18,976 nt of DNA from JBGTBQ01 sp041749275 (GCA_041749275.1 JBGTBQ010000153.1:1-18976); one strand, 5' to 3'; shown: positions 1 through 7,469, counted from the first letter of the stretch. Numbers and translations: made by a program. Notes: generated from the sequence alone by a model not told the origin.

Positions 1-329
1 CCGCGGTCGGCGCCGGCGCGTGCGGCCTCCTGCTCGCCGATGACGGGGTGGCGCGCAAGGTCGAGCCGTTCGGCCTCCGTAAGCGGCCCGTCGCGCCGGA
101 TGTAATCACGCTTCATCACCATCTCGCCAATATCATGCAGCAACGCCGAGAAGACGAGCGACGCGCGGTCGGCGCGCGACAGGCGAAAACGCGCGGCCAG
201 CGCGTCGGCCAGTTTCGCCACGCGCAATGCGTGCGGGCGCGAGTAGCCCTCGAACTCGTCCACGGCGGTCGCCAGACGCATAAAGCCTTCGCCCCGTGAG
301 CGTTCGTTTTCCGCGAACTCGAAATCCAT
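1..329 (-). CDS. HD / HD-GYP-type phosphohydrolase domain protein (partial, 3' end outside window)
   Basis: Reading from ATG at 329 on the minus strand, the first 109 codons resemble the opening of an HD-GYP domain: FEGYSRPHALRVAKLADALA, then LLHDIGE, then a G-P-L-T-EAE segment and RHPVIGEQEA. The first His of the helix, the HD pair and the later His are all in place. The usual HDIGK reads HDIGE. HD-GYP proteins hydrolyse cyclic di-GMP, while plain HD domains act on other phosphoesters. The GYP part lies outside the window, so substrate class is not settled. No signal peptide or membrane segment is seen, so the visible part is cytoplasmic. There is no DNA-binding or receiver domain ahead of the HD domain. 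A tandem heptamer array begins 7 nt upstream of the start codon. The alternative frames here give only arginine-rich noise. Confidence 0.75.
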   Translation of the reverse strand, partial: MDFEFAENERSRGEGFMRLATAVDEFEGYSRPHALRVAKLADALAARFRLSRADRASLVFSALLHDIGEMVMKRDYIRRDGPLTEAERLDLARHPVIGEQEAARAGADR

Positions 330-336
330 ATAGTCC

Positions 337-364
337 AAAGTTTAAAGTTCAAAGTTCAAAGTTA
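337..364. repeat. Tandem heptamer array, unit AAAGTTC
   Basis: Four consecutive 7-bp units (AAAGTTT, AAAGTTC, AAAGTTC, AAAGTTA) lie just upstream of the HD gene start. The same heptamer appears on the other strand at 4037-4057. Confidence 0.8.
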
Positions 365-383
365 CAAGCGGGGGGAAGAAAAG

Positions 384-407
384 CAGTTTTCAGTTTTCAG
401 TTTCCAG
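384..407. repeat. Tandem heptamer array, unit CAGTTTT
   Basis: Three 7-bp units (CAGTTTT, CAGTTTT, CAGTTTC) are followed by a partial CAG. This is a second heptamer family 20 nt from the AAAGTTC array, in the same gap between the HD gene and the acetyltransferase gene. Confidence 0.65.
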
Positions 408-444
408 CTAAAGAATAAAGCCAGTGCCGTATTATCCGAGAACC

Positions 445-496
445 TGTTTGAGAATTCCGTTTTTTGCGCCGGCGGCTCACAGAGGATTCTCAAACA
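445..496. repeat. Inverted repeat between GNAT and HD genes
   Basis: TGTTTGAGAAT at 445-455 is repeated in reverse complement at 486-496. The pairing continues with CC/GG across one bulged T. The roughly 25-nt interior contains a T-run and a GC-rich segment. The element lies 23 nt beyond the acetyltransferase stop on the minus strand, so it could act in 3' processing or termination, but no T-run follows the stem. It may instead be a dispersed repeat. Confidence 0.5.
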
Positions 497-519
497 ACTT
501 CTGAAGACTGACAACTGCT

Positions 520-1047
520 TTACAGCACCCTTTCCATGAGCAAGTCGGTCTGCCGGTCGGAGCCGAGGACGAAAGGATGTTCACCGACGACGTGGAAGTT
601 CCACTTACGGTAGAACGCCTGTGCGCGCCAGTTGCGCTCCCAGACGCCGAGCCACATCGTGCGATGCCCGGCGGCGCGCGCCTCCTCGATGCAGGCGCTC
701 ATCAGCGCCTCGCCCACGCCGCGACCGTGCCATTCCTGTGTGACGTACAAACGCACCAGTTCGATGGGGGCTGCACCTTTGACGCACGACGGCGCGTCGC
801 CTGCGTGCAGTTCCGCGTAGCCGGCAGCCGCACCGTCAACTTCGGCGATGAAGAAGATAGCGTTCGAGTCGAACAGTTCCGCCGCCTGTTTTTCAGGTGA
901 GAAGGCTTGGGCAAGATAGGCGGCCATGTCTTCGGGGGTATTGTCGGCGGCGAAGGTATCGTAAAAAGTGCGCGCGCCCAACTCGGCCAGCAGTGCGGCG
1001 TCGGCGTCGGAAGCGCGTCGAATAGTGGGCGGGATTCTCGTGGTCAT
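520..1047 (-). CDS. GNAT family N-acetyltransferase
   Basis: This 175-residue protein has the typical length of a single-domain GNAT enzyme. The N-terminus (IRRASDADAALLAELGARTFYDTF) matches the opening strand and helix of the fold. Motif A is clear in LVRLYVTQEWHGRGVGEALM, where the R/Q-x-x-G-x-G/A loop binds acetyl-CoA pyrophosphate. Motif B follows with MWLGVWERNWRAQAFYRKWNF, a GNAT hallmark where the protein binds the pantetheine arm. The substrate cannot be read from sequence; relatives acetylate polyamines, amino acids or protein N-termini. The ATG at 1047 lies 45 nt after the stop of the PATAN-DnaJ-TPR gene on the same strand, so co-transcription is likely. No good Shine-Dalgarno sequence precedes it. 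Confidence 0.9.
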   Translation of the reverse strand: MTTRIPPTIRRASDADAALLAELGARTFYDTFAADNTPEDMAAYLAQAFSPEKQAAELFDSNAIFFIAEVDGAAAGYAELHAGDAPSCVKGAAPIELVRLYVTQEWHGRGVGEALMSACIEEARAAGHRTMWLGVWERNWRAQAFYRKWNFHVVGEHPFVLGSDRQTDLLMERVL

Positions 1048-1092
1048 AAAGATTCAGAAGGGGGAACGCTCGGCGCAATGACGAAGACGAGT

Positions 1093-2730
1093 TCAACCGC
1101 CCTTTCGCAATTCGTCGAGCAGGCGAAGGGCGGCGATGTTCGTGCGGTCAATCGAGAGGGCGTGCTTCAGCTCGCTTTCGGCGCGGCGACGCAATCCGAC
1201 ATCACGGTAAAGCTCGGCCAGCATCACCCGGTACGAGGCGTTCCGCGTGTCGAGCGCGATGGCCGCCTGAAGTTCCGCCTCGGCTTGTCGGCGCGTGGCC
1301 TTTTCGCGCGCGAGCAGCAGCCCGAAATAGGCTCGATAGCGCGCCTGTTGCGGAGCGAGCAGCACGGCGCTGCTGAAGGACTTCGTCGCTACCGCGAAAT
1401 TGTTCTGTTTGAGCGCCGCCAATCCCGCCTGAAATAATTCCTCCGCGCGGCGAAGCGGATCAACGCCACTCGCGGCGGAAGATGCGGAGGGCGCGTGGGC
1501 TTTCGGCTGTTTCGCGTCGGCGGTTCCGGCGCTCTCCCGTGCTGGTTCCTCTCTGCGTGCTGAAGGAGCTGCTCCGGCGGATTTCTTCTGGATCGCCGAG
1601 AGCTTCATGTCATATGAGGCGCGCAAGGCTGAGTCCTTCAACAGGTCGTAAGCCTGCGCGATTTTGGCGAAAGTGAGTTCGATGCGTTGCCGCTCAACCT
1701 CGTCCGCGTTGCGCTGGAAGCGGTCGGGGTGAAAGCGTTTGGCGAGCGAATAGTAGGCGCGTTTGATCTCGTCTGGCTTGGCGAGGCGGCTGACGCCGAG
1801 AACTTCGTAGTGTGAGCCTCCTTCGACGCGCGCGAACAACTCCGCGAGTTCTTCCTTTTGGTCTTTAGGCGATGCGGCTGTGTCCGGGGTTGGCGTTTCC
1901 GAAGCATATTGCCCGGCGTCTTCACCCGGTTTGGTCGTCCCGTCCGATGTCGCCATTGAGTCAACTGGTTGACGAGCGCCGGCGGTCGCGGCCTTAGCCG
2001 GCGTGGTCGGCCTGTTGGGCAGCACACGCGCCAATCGCTCGCGGCGAAGGAGACCGCCAAGCATGAGCACGTAGATCGCTTCTCGCGTCTCTTGCTCCGG
2101 CAGACCGCTGATAGCTACGATCTCGCCCACCTTGAGCGGCGTGTCGAAGCGGGACATCACGAATGCCTCCGCCGGTTGAAGCTGGAGTCCGTCGCCCGCG
2201 CCGCCGACATTCTCCGCGACGGTGGGGGAAAGCTTCTCATCCGCATCCCGAAAACTCTTTGGGGCAAACGCGGGGGCCAGACGGCGCGCGTTTTCCAGCA
2301 GGAGGTGGCTCGTTTCCAGCCGCACGCGCTGGGTTTCCCCCACGCGCACGCGCGCGTCAAAGACCCACTCGCCATCCTCCCATTGGAGCAGTTGACGCAA
2401 GACCTCGAAGGCCAGACGCTCACGCAGACGAGTCAGGTCATCGTTTGAGATCAGGCCCGCCGCGACCAGTGCCGCGCCCGCCGCGTCGTCCGGCATCTCC
2501 GGCTTAACAATCACATCGAGTTTCTCGGAGGCGATGGTGCCATTGCGCCGCAAAGCTTCCACCATGCGGTAAGCGCGGATGTTGGTGAGCGCGCCTGTGG
2601 TCTGACCGTCGTCAAAATAGATAGCGCCCTTGGCGCGTCCGCGCGACAGACGCAACACACCCGACAAATGCGCGTCGGAGATTTCGAGTATGAGTTCGGC
2701 AAGCGGGTGGTTGCTCAACAGCCCGGACAT
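1093..2730 (-). CDS. PATAN (DUF4388)-DnaJ-TPR multidomain protein
   Basis: The start is placed at the ATG at 2730 (MSGLLSNHPLAELI), giving 545 residues. The frame is open to a TTG at 2808, but those 26 codons look like non-coding sequence and the DUF4388 domain begins exactly at the ATG. Residues 1-110 form a DUF4388/PATAN domain (SGVLRLSRGRAKGAIYFDDG). The next 150 or so contain further helical segments, followed by a Pro/Thr/Ala-rich linker. A J domain has its HPD motif near residue 334 (KRFHPDRF), which stimulates the ATPase of a DnaK partner. After a second low-complexity Ala/Ser/Lys linker, the last 120 residues form TPR-like repeats (AEELFQAGLAALKQNNFAVATKSFSSAVLLAP). PATAN domains occur in bacterial signalling proteins. 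A role linking signalling to chaperone action is inferred. No signal peptide or transmembrane helix is seen. It is divergent from the kinase-like gene. Confidence 0.85.
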   Translation of the reverse strand: MSGLLSNHPLAELILEISDAHLSGVLRLSRGRAKGAIYFDDGQTTGALTNIRAYRMVEALRRNGTIASEKLDVIVKPEMPDDAAGAALVAAGLISNDDLTRLRERLAFEVLRQLLQWEDGEWVFDARVRVGETQRVRLETSHLLLENARRLAPAFAPKSFRDADEKLSPTVAENVGGAGDGLQLQPAEAFVMSRFDTPLKVGEIVAISGLPEQETREAIYVLMLGGLLRRERLARVLPNRPTTPAKAATAGARQPVDSMATSDGTTKPGEDAGQYASETPTPDTAASPKDQKEELAELFARVEGGSHYEVLGVSRLAKPDEIKRAYYSLAKRFHPDRFQRNADEVERQRIELTFAKIAQAYDLLKDSALRASYDMKLSAIQKKSAGAAPSARREEPARESAGTADAKQPKAHAPSASSAASGVDPLRRAEELFQAGLAALKQNNFAVATKSFSSAVLLAPQQARYRAYFGLLLAREKATRRQAEAELQAAIALDTRNASYRVMLAELYRDVGLRRRAESELKHALSIDRTNIAALRLLDELRKGG

Positions 2731-2824
2731 GCGGAAAGAATAGCACAAGAGGCGCGAGCAGGAGGGAGGAGGCAGGGAAGTAGAGTTCTCGGATTGGTAG
2801 TGGCTCAATGCGGGGAGGTGACAG

Positions 2825-2897
2825 GTCAGAACCGCCTACGGTAGCGGGCGGATTTCCTGTGCCAAGAGGCCCGCCCGCTACCGCAGGCGGTTCTGAC
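2825..2897. repeat. Long palindromic repeat, copy 1
   Basis: The 27-nt arms at 2825-2851 and 2871-2897 are reverse complements with one mismatch (CCTACGG against CCTGCGG), around a 19-nt loop. The arm begins GTCAGAACCGCC and ends AGCGGGCGG. A second copy lies at 4204-4278. The element occupies the divergent region between the PATAN-DnaJ and kinase-like genes, upstream of the predicted promoter of the latter. In one frame it reads EPPAVAGG...PPATVGGSD. Confidence 0.9.
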
Positions 2898-2926
2898 ATC
2901 TCTCCCTGTCGTCGGCCTCCTGTTGT

Positions 2927-2955
2927 TTGACTCCGCCGGAGGGGAGATTTATATT
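2927..2955 (+). promoter_or_regulatory. Predicted sigma70-type promoter for the kinase-like gene
   Basis: TTGACT at 2927-2932 and TATATT at 2950-2955 are separated by 17 nt. Each hexamer matches the consensus at five of six positions. Transcription would start near 2962, leaving about 115 nt of leader before the ATG at 3077. The first T of the -35 box is also the TTG that would open the longest reading frame, which argues against that start. Confidence 0.55.
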
Positions 2956-3076
2956 TCGTGGCAACAAAGAAATTTCAAGATTTTTAGCCGCGACGAATCT
3001 TCCCAGAGCCGACAAATGGGGGAGAATATGCGTTGTCGTGCGAGAGAGGTCAGGGAAGGCAGGCGAGGGTAATGAA

Positions 3077-3937
3077 ATGAAAGAGGGCGAGGGGAACGAA
3101 TGCTCTCCGGAGCAGACGGTTGCGGACGGCCCCGTGTGCGCTTATCCGCCGGTCGCCGATGATCTGCATCAGCAGATCGAAAGCCTCGTCCACGAGCTTC
3201 AGCGACGCACAACGGAACTCGAAGAGGCGAACCGCGAGCTGCACCGCGTCGGGCGTTACCGCTCGCTCTTTTTGGCGCGCATGTCGCACGAACTGCGGAC
3301 GCCGCTCACTTCGATTCTCGGCTTCGCGGAGATTCTCCTCGACCATGAGCACCTCACCGATACGCAGCGGCGCTTCACCGAAAAGATTCAGGCGTCTGGC
3401 CTGCAACTACAAGCCAGCCTCACGCAACTCGTTGACCTATCGCGGATCGAGGCCGGGCAGACCGAGCTGTTCCTGCACGAATTCTCGCTACGCGAGACGT
3501 TGCGCGAGTCGTGCGTGGCGGTCGCGCGGCTGGCGCAAAAGCAGGAAGTCAATCTCGAATGCCGCCCCGCGTCCAGAGTCGGCAATATTGTCTCCGACGA
3601 AGGCAAACTCCGGCAGGTGCTCTACAACTTCCTTTCACACGCCATCGGTCGCAGCCCCGTCGGGGGGCGCGTCGAAGTGCGGGCCACGCCAAACGAAGAG
3701 GGGAGCCTGATCGTCGAGATCAGCGACGAGGGCGAGCAACTCGGCGACCCTTCGCACCTCTTCGAGCCGGTGGACGTAGACACGCCCAACGAGCACGGCA
3801 CGAACATGAACGAACTCGGCCTCGTCATTGCACACCGCCTGCTCGGCGTCCTCGGCGGCTCCGTCTCGCTCCACGAGATCGAGCCGCGCGGCCTCGCCGT
3901 CCGCCTCAATCTGCCGACACGTCCGACCGAAGGATGA
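3077..3937 (+). CDS. Histidine-kinase-like protein with degenerate ATP-binding motifs
   Basis: The ATG at 3077 is preceded by GCGAGGG and gives 286 residues; the frame is open to 2927 but that part overlaps the predicted promoter. A coiled coil (residues about 30-60) leads into a textbook H-box, SHELRTPLTSILGFAEIL, with the phospho-accepting His at 71. The catalytic domain is recognisable but eroded. The N-box reads NFLSHAIGRSP, so the Asn that normally coordinates Mg-ATP (second N of NxxxN) is His188. G1 reads DEGEQL (217-222) instead of DxGxG. G2 reads MNELGL (244-249) instead of GxGLGL. The closing LLGVLGGSVSLHEIEPRGLAVRLNLP is normal. There is no transmembrane segment, PAS, GAF or receiver domain, so it is soluble and no input domain is visible. 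It could be a phosphotransfer or regulatory pseudokinase, or a weak kinase. Confidence 0.8.
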   Translation: MKEGEGNECSPEQTVADGPVCAYPPVADDLHQQIESLVHELQRRTTELEEANRELHRVGRYRSLFLARMSHELRTPLTSILGFAEILLDHEHLTDTQRRFTEKIQASGLQLQASLTQLVDLSRIEAGQTELFLHEFSLRETLRESCVAVARLAQKQEVNLECRPASRVGNIVSDEGKLRQVLYNFLSHAIGRSPVGGRVEVRATPNEEGSLIVEISDEGEQLGDPSHLFEPVDVDTPNEHGTNMNELGLVIAHRLLGVLGGSVSLHEIEPRGLAVRLNLPTRPTEG

Positions 3938-4036
3938 GGCGATTGCGGAACGCGGATTTCGGCTTGAGGATTACCGCAGCGACGCTCTCATCAGCCATCC
4001 GCGTTTTCCCAATCGGCATTCCGCTATCTTTATACC

Positions 4037-4057
4037 TTGAACTTTGAACTATGAACT
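4037..4057. repeat. Tandem heptamer array, unit TTGAACT
   Basis: Three 7-bp units (TTGAACT, TTGAACT, ATGAACT) form the reverse-strand form of the AAAGTTC heptamer at 337-364. They sit in the 409-nt gap between the kinase-like gene and the chemoreceptor fusion. Apart from this array and the palindrome at 4204, I see no gene in that gap. Confidence 0.65.
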
Positions 4058-4203
4058 CCTATTATCAATAACGGGTTGAGACGGCACGCCCCAACGAGTG
4101 CCGCCCTTGTTTCTCTGGCATACCTCTCACAAGCGGCGAGAAACCGCTTCCCGACAGCCCTATATGCCGCGCACACCAAGATACCGACTAGACGGCGCGG
4201 GCA

Positions 4204-4278
4204 GGTCAGAACCGCCTGCGGTAGCGGGCGGGTGCTGGCCGCGCAAGCACCCGCCCGCTACCGCAGGCGGTTCTGACC
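4204..4278. repeat. Long palindromic repeat, copy 2 (perfect 33-bp arms)
   Basis: The arms at 4204-4236 and 4246-4278 are exact reverse complements around a 9-nt loop. The core is the same as the copy at 2825-2897. The extra arm bases (GGTGCT/AGCACC) show that the inner part differs between copies while remaining palindromic. It lies 68 nt upstream of the chosen start of the chemoreceptor/solute-binding fusion. The reading frame of that gene is open through the element and would encode EPPAVAGG...PPATAGGSD if translation began upstream. Confidence 0.92.
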
Positions 4279-4346
4279 ACACATCCACTGCTTGGTGCAG
4301 CTTCCATATAGCCGAACGTCCGATGCTAATCTTCGTCTGGAATTTT

Positions 4347-7300
4347 ATGTCTTCAGCCATCAATAAAAACGGTACGGAACCGAGCCTCGAAAGCGCGCCC
4401 GCCTCCTCGCCAAATGGGCGCGGCTCGGCGCGGAAAAAGCCGGCGCCGAAAGTCAAAAAAGAGGCTCCCGTGCCAAGCGCGATAGAGCGCGTGGCGGCGC
4501 TGCTGGCGGAGGGCGACCTCACCGCGGAGTTCTCCGCGGAAGGCGTGGACGATGGCGAGCGGCGTGCTCTGGAAGAGTTGACGGCGTTGGCGAGAAGCTT
4601 GCGCCGTGTGGTCGGGCGCTTGCAGCGCGCCGCCGATTCTGTCGAGACGGTCTCGCAGCGTGTCCTCGAAGGCGGGCGCGTGCTGGCGCTGGCCGTCAGC
4701 GACGAGGCCGCGTCCGTGGACGCGACCGTCGCCTCGACCAGCGAGATCAGCGCCTCTTCGCGCTCGGTCGCCAACTCCGTAAGCGCCCTCGCTTACCTCG
4801 CGCAGTCAACCTCGGCCTCGGCGCTGGAGATGGCGGCCTCGATTGACGCGGTCTCGTCGAACGCGGATGCCCTGACGGCATTTGTCGAAGAGACCGCCAC
4901 CTCGATTGCGGAGATGGCCGCGTCGGTGAAGGGCGTCGCCGCCTCGACCGAATCGTTGGCCCAAGCCGCCGACGAGACCGAGCGCTCGATGCGCGCGATT
5001 GATGATTCGACGCAGCGCGTCGGCCTCGCCGTCTCCGAAACCGCTGTGCTCGCCGAAGAGGTGCGACAGTCCGCCGCGCAGGGGTCGTCCGTCGTCGTGG
5101 AGACATCCGAATCCATGCGCGCGATGAGGCGCGGCATCGAAGAGGCGGGCCAAACCATCGCCGCGCTCGGCGAACGCTCCGAGCGCATCGGCGCCGTGAC
5201 GCGCGTCATTGACGAGATCGCGGATCGCACGAACCTGCTCGCGCTGAATGCGCGCATCCTCGCCGCGCAGGCCGGCCCGCACGGGCGCGGCTTCGCCGTC
5301 GTCGCCGAGGAGATCAAAGAACTCTCCGAACGCACCGCACGCTCGACCGAGGAGATCGAAGAGCTAATCAAGGATGTGCGCGAGTCGGTCGCGGTGGCCG
5401 CCGGCCAGTCCGAGAGCAACCACCGGCTCGCCGACGAAGGCGTGAGCCTTGCCGAGCGCGCCGCCGCCTCGCTTAGAGAAATCAGCGACAAGACGAACCA
5501 GTCGGCAACGGCCATCCGCCAGATCGCCGACGCGGCGACGGTGCAGGCTCTCGAATCAAGTCAGGTCACCGAGCAGACAGGCCACGTGCGTCGCCGCGCA
5601 CAGGAGATCGAGCGCGCCACTTCCGCGCAGGCGCGCACCGCCGCCGAGATTGGCGGGCGCGCCGTCCGCATGGCTGAGTTGACGGGGCAGGTGCGACGCG
5701 CGATGCGGGAACAGACGGCAGCCTCGAAGCACATCGCGTTGGCGATGGAGCAGTTGACCGAGGTCGTGGGGCAGATCGGCAACGCTGTCGGCGAACAGTA
5801 CCGCGGCGCGGAAGAGGTGCTCGGCGCTGTCGAAGTCATCCGCGAGGCCGTCACGCGCAATCAGGCTTCCATCGTACAGATCAACTTCGCCGCCGGGCTG
5901 CTCGACTATGAGGCGACCAGCTTGCGCGAGACGGTCGGTCACTTCAAGCTGCCCGCGCCCAGCCGTGGCGGGAACCTCCACTTCGGCGTCTCCGCGAAGA
6001 ACGCTTCGCTCGACGTGCTCGAAGCCTCGACGGTCGCGCGCGCCGAACTCTCAGGATTAATCTTTGAATGCCTCGTCGGCGCGGGGCGCGGCGCCGGGGT
6101 CGAGCCGCAACTCGCGGAGAACTGGGACATCTCCGCCGACGGGCACACCTACACGTTTCGTCTTCGCGCGGGCGTGCGCTTTCACAACGGTCGTTTGATG
6201 ACGGCGGAAGATGTGGACTATTCCTTCCGGCGCGCGTTGCGATGTTCAAAATCCGGTGCGTGGGTCTTCAAGAACTTGATTGGCGCGGACGAGTTCGCGC
6301 GCGGGACTACGGACGAGTTGCCGGGTGCGCGTGTGCTTGATGCGCGCACGGTCGAGCTTGAGTTGGATGAGCCGCTCGCCTTCTTTCTACCGATGCTCTG
6401 TCTGCCTTTCGCGGCGGTTGTCCCGCGCGAGGAGATCGAGCATGACGGTGGAGCCTCTTTCAACGAGCGCCCGACGGGAACCGGCCCCTTTCGTCTCGTC
6501 GCGCGTGATGATGAAGCGGGCCGCATCGAGCTTCGACGCGCCGACAATTATTGGGATGACGATAAGCCACATGTGGACAGCGTCTCGGTCGAGTTTAACG
6601 AGAACGGCGAGCAACTCTTCGAGCGGATGCGCGCGGGCGAGTTGGCGTTTATGCGCGAAGGCTCCGCGCGGAGAGTCGCGCTCCTCGCGGACGACCCGGA
6701 ATGGCGCTCGTGCGTCGTACTCGCGCAGCAGCTCCACACGCAGATGCTCGTTCTGGATGCGGAGCAGCCGCCTTTCGACGACGTGCGCGTGCGCCGCGCT
6801 TTCGCCCACGCGATTGATCGTCGCGCCCTCATCGCCGAGGCGTACCGCGACATGGCCGTCCCCGCGACCGGCCCCATCCCGCCCGGCCTGATAGGGCACG
6901 ATCCGGACTACCGCGGACTCGCGCACGACCCCGAACAAGCGCGCCGCCTGCTGTATGACGCCGGTTATCGTTCGGGTCTGAAGCTCGTCTACTGGCGCAC
7001 CTACTCGGAACAGTCCGCGAGCGCGCGCGCGGGCGAGATCGTCCGCGCGCAGCTCGCGTCAATCGGCATCGAGTGCGAGGTGCGCGTCGCCGACGCCGCC
7101 GACCTCATCAACTCCGCGTTGAGCGGTCGCGCGCAACTGGCCGAGTTGAGCTGGTACGCCGACTATGCCGACCCGGACAATTTCACTTATGTCCTTTTCC
7201 ACTCCGCCAATCGCGCGTCGGCCATGGGACGCACCGCGCGCGTCGAGGAAGTAGACGCACTCTCCGCGCGCGCGCGCACTACCGTCAACCACGCCGAGCG

Positions 7301-7469
7301 CGCGCGTCTTTACACACGCCTCCAGCACTTGATCGCCGAAGAGGCACTCGGCGTCTTCCTCACGCACCGCCGCGTCGCCATCATCCACCGCCCGGATGTC
7401 GAGGGACTCCACACACACCTCGTCTCGCCCATCGTCAGGCCGCAGGAAATCTGGATTCAAAAACAGTGA
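4347..7469 (+). CDS. Soluble chemoreceptor (MCP) signalling domain fused to a family-5 solute-binding domain
   Basis: From ATG 4347 the protein has 1040 residues; ATG 4323 is also possible. The GTG at 4098 is unlikely because it would run through the palindromic repeat. Residues 1-45 are Pro/Ser/Lys-rich. Residues about 50-525 form a long Ala/Ser/Glu-rich coiled coil with the MCP hairpin tip at about 286-330 (IADRTNLLALNAR, then GRGFAVVAEEIKELSERTA). Residues 541-1040 form a full SBP_bac_5 domain (OppA/DppA/NikA type): LAENWDISADGHTYTFRLR, GVRFHNG, TAEDVDYSFRRAL, PTGTGPFRLV, FDDVRVRRAFAHAIDRRALI, GPIPPGL and DPEQARRLLYDAGY. No signal peptide or transmembrane helix is visible, so both domains should be cytoplasmic. 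SBP5 domains normally capture peptides, nickel-chelates or heme outside the membrane. Here I infer an intracellular ligand sensor that signals through the coiled coil. In the tip, the Tsr residues E385, R388 and E391 are Leu305, Gln308 and Pro311. No transporter permease or che gene is nearby. Confidence 0.88.
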   Translation: MSSAINKNGTEPSLESAPASSPNGRGSARKKPAPKVKKEAPVPSAIERVAALLAEGDLTAEFSAEGVDDGERRALEELTALARSLRRVVGRLQRAADSVETVSQRVLEGGRVLALAVSDEAASVDATVASTSEISASSRSVANSVSALAYLAQSTSASALEMAASIDAVSSNADALTAFVEETATSIAEMAASVKGVAASTESLAQAADETERSMRAIDDSTQRVGLAVSETAVLAEEVRQSAAQGSSVVVETSESMRAMRRGIEEAGQTIAALGERSERIGAVTRVIDEIADRTNLLALNARILAAQAGPHGRGFAVVAEEIKELSERTARSTEEIEELIKDVRESVAVAAGQSESNHRLADEGVSLAERAAASLREISDKTNQSATAIRQIADAATVQALESSQVTEQTGHVRRRAQEIERATSAQARTAAEIGGRAVRMAELTGQVRRAMREQTAASKHIALAMEQLTEVVGQIGNAVGEQYRGAEEVLGAVEVIREAVTRNQASIVQINFAAGLLDYEATSLRETVGHFKLPAPSRGGNLHFGVSAKNASLDVLEASTVARAELSGLIFECLVGAGRGAGVEPQLAENWDISADGHTYTFRLRAGVRFHNGRLMTAEDVDYSFRRALRCSKSGAWVFKNLIGADEFARGTTDELPGARVLDARTVELELDEPLAFFLPMLCLPFAAVVPREEIEHDGGASFNERPTGTGPFRLVARDDEAGRIELRRADNYWDDDKPHVDSVSVEFNENGEQLFERMRAGELAFMREGSARRVALLADDPEWRSCVVLAQQLHTQMLVLDAEQPPFDDVRVRRAFAHAIDRRALIAEAYRDMAVPATGPIPPGLIGHDPDYRGLAHDPEQARRLLYDAGYRSGLKLVYWRTYSEQSASARAGEIVRAQLASIGIECEVRVADAADLINSALSGRAQLAELSWYADYADPDNFTYVLFHSANRASAMGRTARVEEVDALSARARTTVNHAERARLYTRLQHLIAEEALGVFLTHRRVAIIHRPDVEGLHTHLVSPIVRPQEIWIQKQ

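Noticed and set aside
2731..2808. TTG-initiated extension of the PATAN-DnaJ-TPR protein
   Set aside because: The added residues are low-complexity and the DUF4388 domain begins at the ATG at 2730.
2927..3076. TTG-initiated extension of the kinase-like protein
   Set aside because: The TTG coincides with a good -35 box and the extension has no recognisable domain.
4098..4346. Longest possible N-terminus of the chemoreceptor fusion from GTG 4098
   Set aside because: It would be encoded by intergenic sequence including the 33-bp palindrome, with no ribosome-binding site and no domain similarity. I used ATG 4347 and keep the read-through only as a question.
5544..5981. Long minus-strand open frames opposite the chemoreceptor and other GC-rich genes
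   Set aside because: They mirror GC-rich codon structure and give Arg/Ala/Ser-rich products without domains; the plus-strand genes explain the region.
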